From Streptomyces beihaiensis (lineage in GTDB: Bacteria > Actinomycetota > Actinomycetes > Streptomycetales > Streptomycetaceae), in contig NZ_JAPHNL010000035.1 in the NCBI RefSeq assembly GCF_026274175.1, forward strand, positions 1 through 64,000: a stretch of DNA of 64,000 bases, in the 5' to 3' direction. A program made the position numbers and the translations under genes. The notes under the pieces were generated by a model. That model saw nothing but the letters and a program-made list of their open reading frames with translations. It was not told the DNA's origin and did no database searches. Below are positions 61,939 to 64,000 of the stretch, piece after piece; the first letter of the stretch is position 1, and each line of letters starts with the position of its first letter.

Positions 61939-63417
61939 TCACCGCAACGCGTACCCCGCGAACTCGGCGGGCAGGTCCGCGGCGCCGCCCGCCTCGGACG
62001 CCCAGGCCGCGTATCCGTCGGGGCGGACGAGCAGGGACGTGCGGCGGCCGCTCGCCCAGCGCGCCACGGCGACGGCGTCCTTGCCGAACTCTCGCTCGGC
62101 GTCCACCCCTTGGGGAAGGACGAGGACGAACTTGCCCTCGCGCAGGGCCTCGTAGAGGCGGCTGCCGTCTTGCAGGCTGACGTCGGGGACACGCTTGCCG
62201 ACGAGCCTGTGGGCGCCCTTGGGCGCGGCGTAGGCGACGCCGATGCCGGTGATGCCGCCGACGACCCAGTCGCGTGCGGGCCGCACACGGTTGAGGACCG
62301 CGGTGAGCGTGGCCCGTGCGGCCAGCGTCCACGGGGAGTTGGCCATCGCCATCCGTACGATGCCGCCGCTGCTGCGCAGCACCTCCTTGCCGACGGGGTG
62401 GCGTTCGGCCTCGTACGTGTCGAGCAGCTCCTGCCCCGCACGGCCGCCCGCCACCGCCGCGAGCTTCCAGCCGAGGTTGGCGGCGTCCTGGAGGCCGGTG
62501 TTCATGCCCTGGCCGCCGGCCGGGGTGTGCACGTGCGCCGCGTCTCCGGCGAGCAGCACGCGGCCCACACGGTAGTGGGGCGCCTGGCGCTCGTCGCTGT
62601 GGAAGCGGGACATCCAGCGCGGGTCGTGCATGCCGTAGTCGTGGCCGAGGGCGAGCCGGGCGACCTCCTTGATCTCGTCGAGGCCGAGCGGCGCGTCGTC
62701 GGGCACGTCGTGCGAGCGGATCCAGCCGATGACCCGGTAGTAGCCGTCACCGAAGGGCGCGATGAAGGCGAAGGCGTCGCCGACCGCGTTGACGGTCAGC
62801 AGATTCTCCGGCTCCTGGGCGAGCTTCACGTCGGCCAGGACGACCGAGCGGATCACGGACTTGCCGGGGAAGGGCAGGCCGAGCGCCTCGCGCACGGAGC
62901 TGCGCATGCCGTCGGTGCCGACGACGTACGCGGCCCGCAGCTCGCCGCTCTCCCCGTCCGCCGTGCGGGTGGCGAGCGTGACCCCGGCCGCGTCCTGCGT
63001 CAGGCCCGTCACCTCGGTCTCGTACGCGAAGGTCACCCCGGCGTCGACGGCGCGCCGTTCGAGCACCTTCTCGACCTCGTACTGCGGGACGACGAGGAGG
63101 TGGTTGAAGCGCGAGGGCAGACCGGTCAGGTCGACGGTGAGGTGATGGAAGAGGCGGAGCCGGTCCAGCCGGGTGCCCTGCCGTTCGACGGCGTCGGCCA
63201 GTCCGCGCGCGTCGAGCTGCTCCAGGGTGCGGGCGTGGACGACGAAGGCGCGGGAGAGGTTGCTGATCTTGTGGGCGCGGCGCTCGACGAGCGTGACGGG
63301 GACCCCGGCCGCGGCGAGGTCACCGGCGAGCAGCAGGCCCGTGGGGCCGGAGCCCACGACGACGACGGGGCGGGGTGCGGTGGCATTTCCGGTGCTGTTG
63401 TTCGTGGTGCCGTTCAT
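61939..63417 (-). CDS. FAD-dependent aromatic monooxygenase (group A, PHBH fold)
   Basis: 492 residues from ATG at 63417 (AGGAGG 6 nt upstream). GSGPTGLLLAGDLAAAGVPV (FAD loop), the DG motif YVVGTDGMRSSVREALGL and the GD motif VLLAGDAAHVHTPAGGQGMN, followed by a thioredoxin-like C-terminal domain. Relatives hydroxylate phenols or polyketides, and some inactivate antibiotics; the substrate cannot be read. Controlled very probably by the divergent TetR through the 14-bp repeat array. Confidence 0.93.
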   Translation of the reverse strand: MNGTTNNSTGNATAPRPVVVVGSGPTGLLLAGDLAAAGVPVTLVERRAHKISNLSRAFVVHARTLEQLDARGLADAVERQGTRLDRLRLFHHLTVDLTGLPSRFNHLLVVPQYEVEKVLERRAVDAGVTFAYETEVTGLTQDAAGVTLATRTADGESGELRAAYVVGTDGMRSSVREALGLPFPGKSVIRSVVLADVKLAQEPENLLTVNAVGDAFAFIAPFGDGYYRVIGWIRSHDVPDDAPLGLDEIKEVARLALGHDYGMHDPRWMSRFHSDERQAPHYRVGRVLLAGDAAHVHTPAGGQGMNTGLQDAANLGWKLAAVAGGRAGQELLDTYEAERHPVGKEVLRSSGGIVRMAMANSPWTLAARATLTAVLNRVRPARDWVVGGITGIGVAYAAPKGAHRLVGKRVPDVSLQDGSRLYEALREGKFVLVLPQGVDAEREFGKDAVAVARWASGRRTSLLVRPDGYAAWASEAGGAADLPAEFAGYALR

Positions 63418-63460
63418 GAGGGCCTCCTACGACCGTGCCTGCTCTGCCTGCTCCCGTTGC

Positions 63461-63612
63461 CAACGCCCGCTGGTCGACGCCTGCTGGCCAACGGGTGTTG
63501 GTCAACGGGTGTTGGACAACGGGTGTTGGACAACGGGTGTTGGACAACACATGTTGGCAATTTAGAACCGCCACCGCTGGACTGTCAACAGGTGTTGGCC
63601 TACGCTTGTTGG
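63461..63612. repeat. 14-bp tandem operator-like array between FAD monooxygenase and tetR
   Basis: Units start at 63461, 63475, 63489, 63503, 63517, 63531 and 63545 (exactly 14 bp apart), most reading CAACGGGTGTTGG; the last is CAACACATGTTGG. Two more, CAACAGGTGTTGG (63586) and CTACGCTTGTTGG (63600), again 14 bp apart, run into the tetR start. The ideal core CAACA-GG-TGTTG is palindromic. The first two units are diverged. Confidence 0.95.
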
Positions 63613-63613
63613 C

Positions 63614-64000
63614 ATGAGCGAGAAGCACGAGAGGGAGCGGCAGGGGGCGCGCCGGTCCGACGCCACCCGGGCCACGATCCTCGCCGCGGCGCGCGAGCGC
63701 TTCGCGACGGACGGGTACGAGCGGGCCACGATCCGGGCCATCGCACGCGACGCGCGGATCGACCCGTCGATGGTGATGCGCTACTTCACGAACAAGGAGG
63801 GCCTCTTCGCGGCCGCGGTCACGCTGGATCTGCAGCTTCCGGACCCGACGGCCTTCCCGCGCGACGAGATCGGCCGCCGCCTGGTGGGCCACTTCCTGCG
63901 CATGTGGGAGGAGAACGAGGTGCTGACGGCCCTGCTGCGGGTCGGCACCACCAACCCGGCCGCCGCCGAGCGCATGCACCAAGTGCTGCGCGAGCAGCTG
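63614..64000 (+). CDS. TetR-family transcriptional regulator (N-terminal part, cut by window end)
   Basis: 129 codons present from ATG at 63614, MSEKHERERQGARRSDATRA. The TetR helix-turn-helix is intact (ILAAARERFATDGYERATIR; DARIDPSMVMRYFTNKEGLF); the ligand domain continues beyond the window. A TACGCT -10 element 7 nt before the ATG points to a leaderless transcript, and the last operator-like repeat covers that -10, as expected for autorepression. Confidence 0.93.
   Translation, partial: MSEKHERERQGARRSDATRATILAAARERFATDGYERATIRAIARDARIDPSMVMRYFTNKEGLFAAAVTLDLQLPDPTAFPRDEIGRRLVGHFLRMWEENEVLTALLRVGTTNPAAAERMHQVLREQL

Noticed and set aside
63461-63612. Possible CRISPR or transposon end repeats
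   Set aside because: 14-bp units abut without spacers, and palindromic cores next to a divergent TetR gene fit operators better.

Overview
The window is chromosomal DNA of a Streptomyces (high-GC actinobacterium). GC is very high, and GTG starts and long shadow frames are common. The gene order from the ribonuclease E end through rodA-mrdA-mreDCB, ndk, folC, valS, clpX, clpP2-clpP1, tig, sodF, asd and pepN is the conserved core order that I recall from the SCO2599-SCO2643 stretch of S. coelicolor. That comparison is from memory.

Layout. (1) 0-16 kb is mostly minus strand: the 5' end of ribonuclease E/G, a split pair of radical-SAM proteins (TIGR03960/TIGR03936) separated by plus-strand terD-like and VOC genes, a CYTH-CHAD protein, the lateral wall/spore-wall operon mreB-mreC-mreD-mrdA-rodA, ndk, a DUF4233 membrane protein and folC. 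(2) 16-29 kb: valS, the Clp protease set (clpX, clpP2, clpP1) with trigger factor, tRNA-Pro and tRNA-Gly, a SpoIIE-type phosphatase, a Nei-type DNA glycosylase and rpiB. (3) 29-38 kb: two paralogous amino-acid permeases flanking bioY, sodF with a probable nickel-responsive promoter and a possible 3'UTR small RNA, a DsbA-like thiol protein and the first pepN. (4) 38-47.3 kb is an accessory stretch between two pepN paralogues. It holds a toxin-antitoxin pair whose toxin carries a one-base frameshift, and an apparently leaderless operon of an 18-residue leader peptide, a His-rich protein of unknown function, a MoxR-type AAA+ ATPase and a VWA/HExxH protein. It also holds a TPR membrane protein next to a decayed zinc-ribbon gene, an AbiEi/DUF559-like protein and an internally deleted metallophosphoesterase. 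(5) 47-56 kb: a Nudix hydrolase, a large secreted subtilase, asd, a DUF1203 protein and the second pepN. (6) 56-64 kb: allantoicase, a LysR regulator, a GNAT, an EamA transporter, an MFS transporter with divergent MarR, and an FAD monooxygenase with divergent TetR (cut by the window end).

The regulatory signals are the most original part. A 14-bp unit is repeated seven times, with two more copies in phase with each other next to the regulator, between the FAD monooxygenase and tetR. A 20-bp palindromic sequence is identical upstream of the allantoicase and EamA genes, which lie on either side of a LysR gene. Two 16-bp palindromes abut in front of the toxin gene. Four near-helically phased 8-bp repeats and a long hairpin lie between mreB and mreC. 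A 34-nt alternating purine-pyrimidine tract separates mreD from mrdA, and a 72-bp hexamer polypyrimidine tract precedes the MoxR gene. Perfect or near-perfect terminators separate most convergent pairs. I saw no insertion sequence, integrase or CRISPR array.
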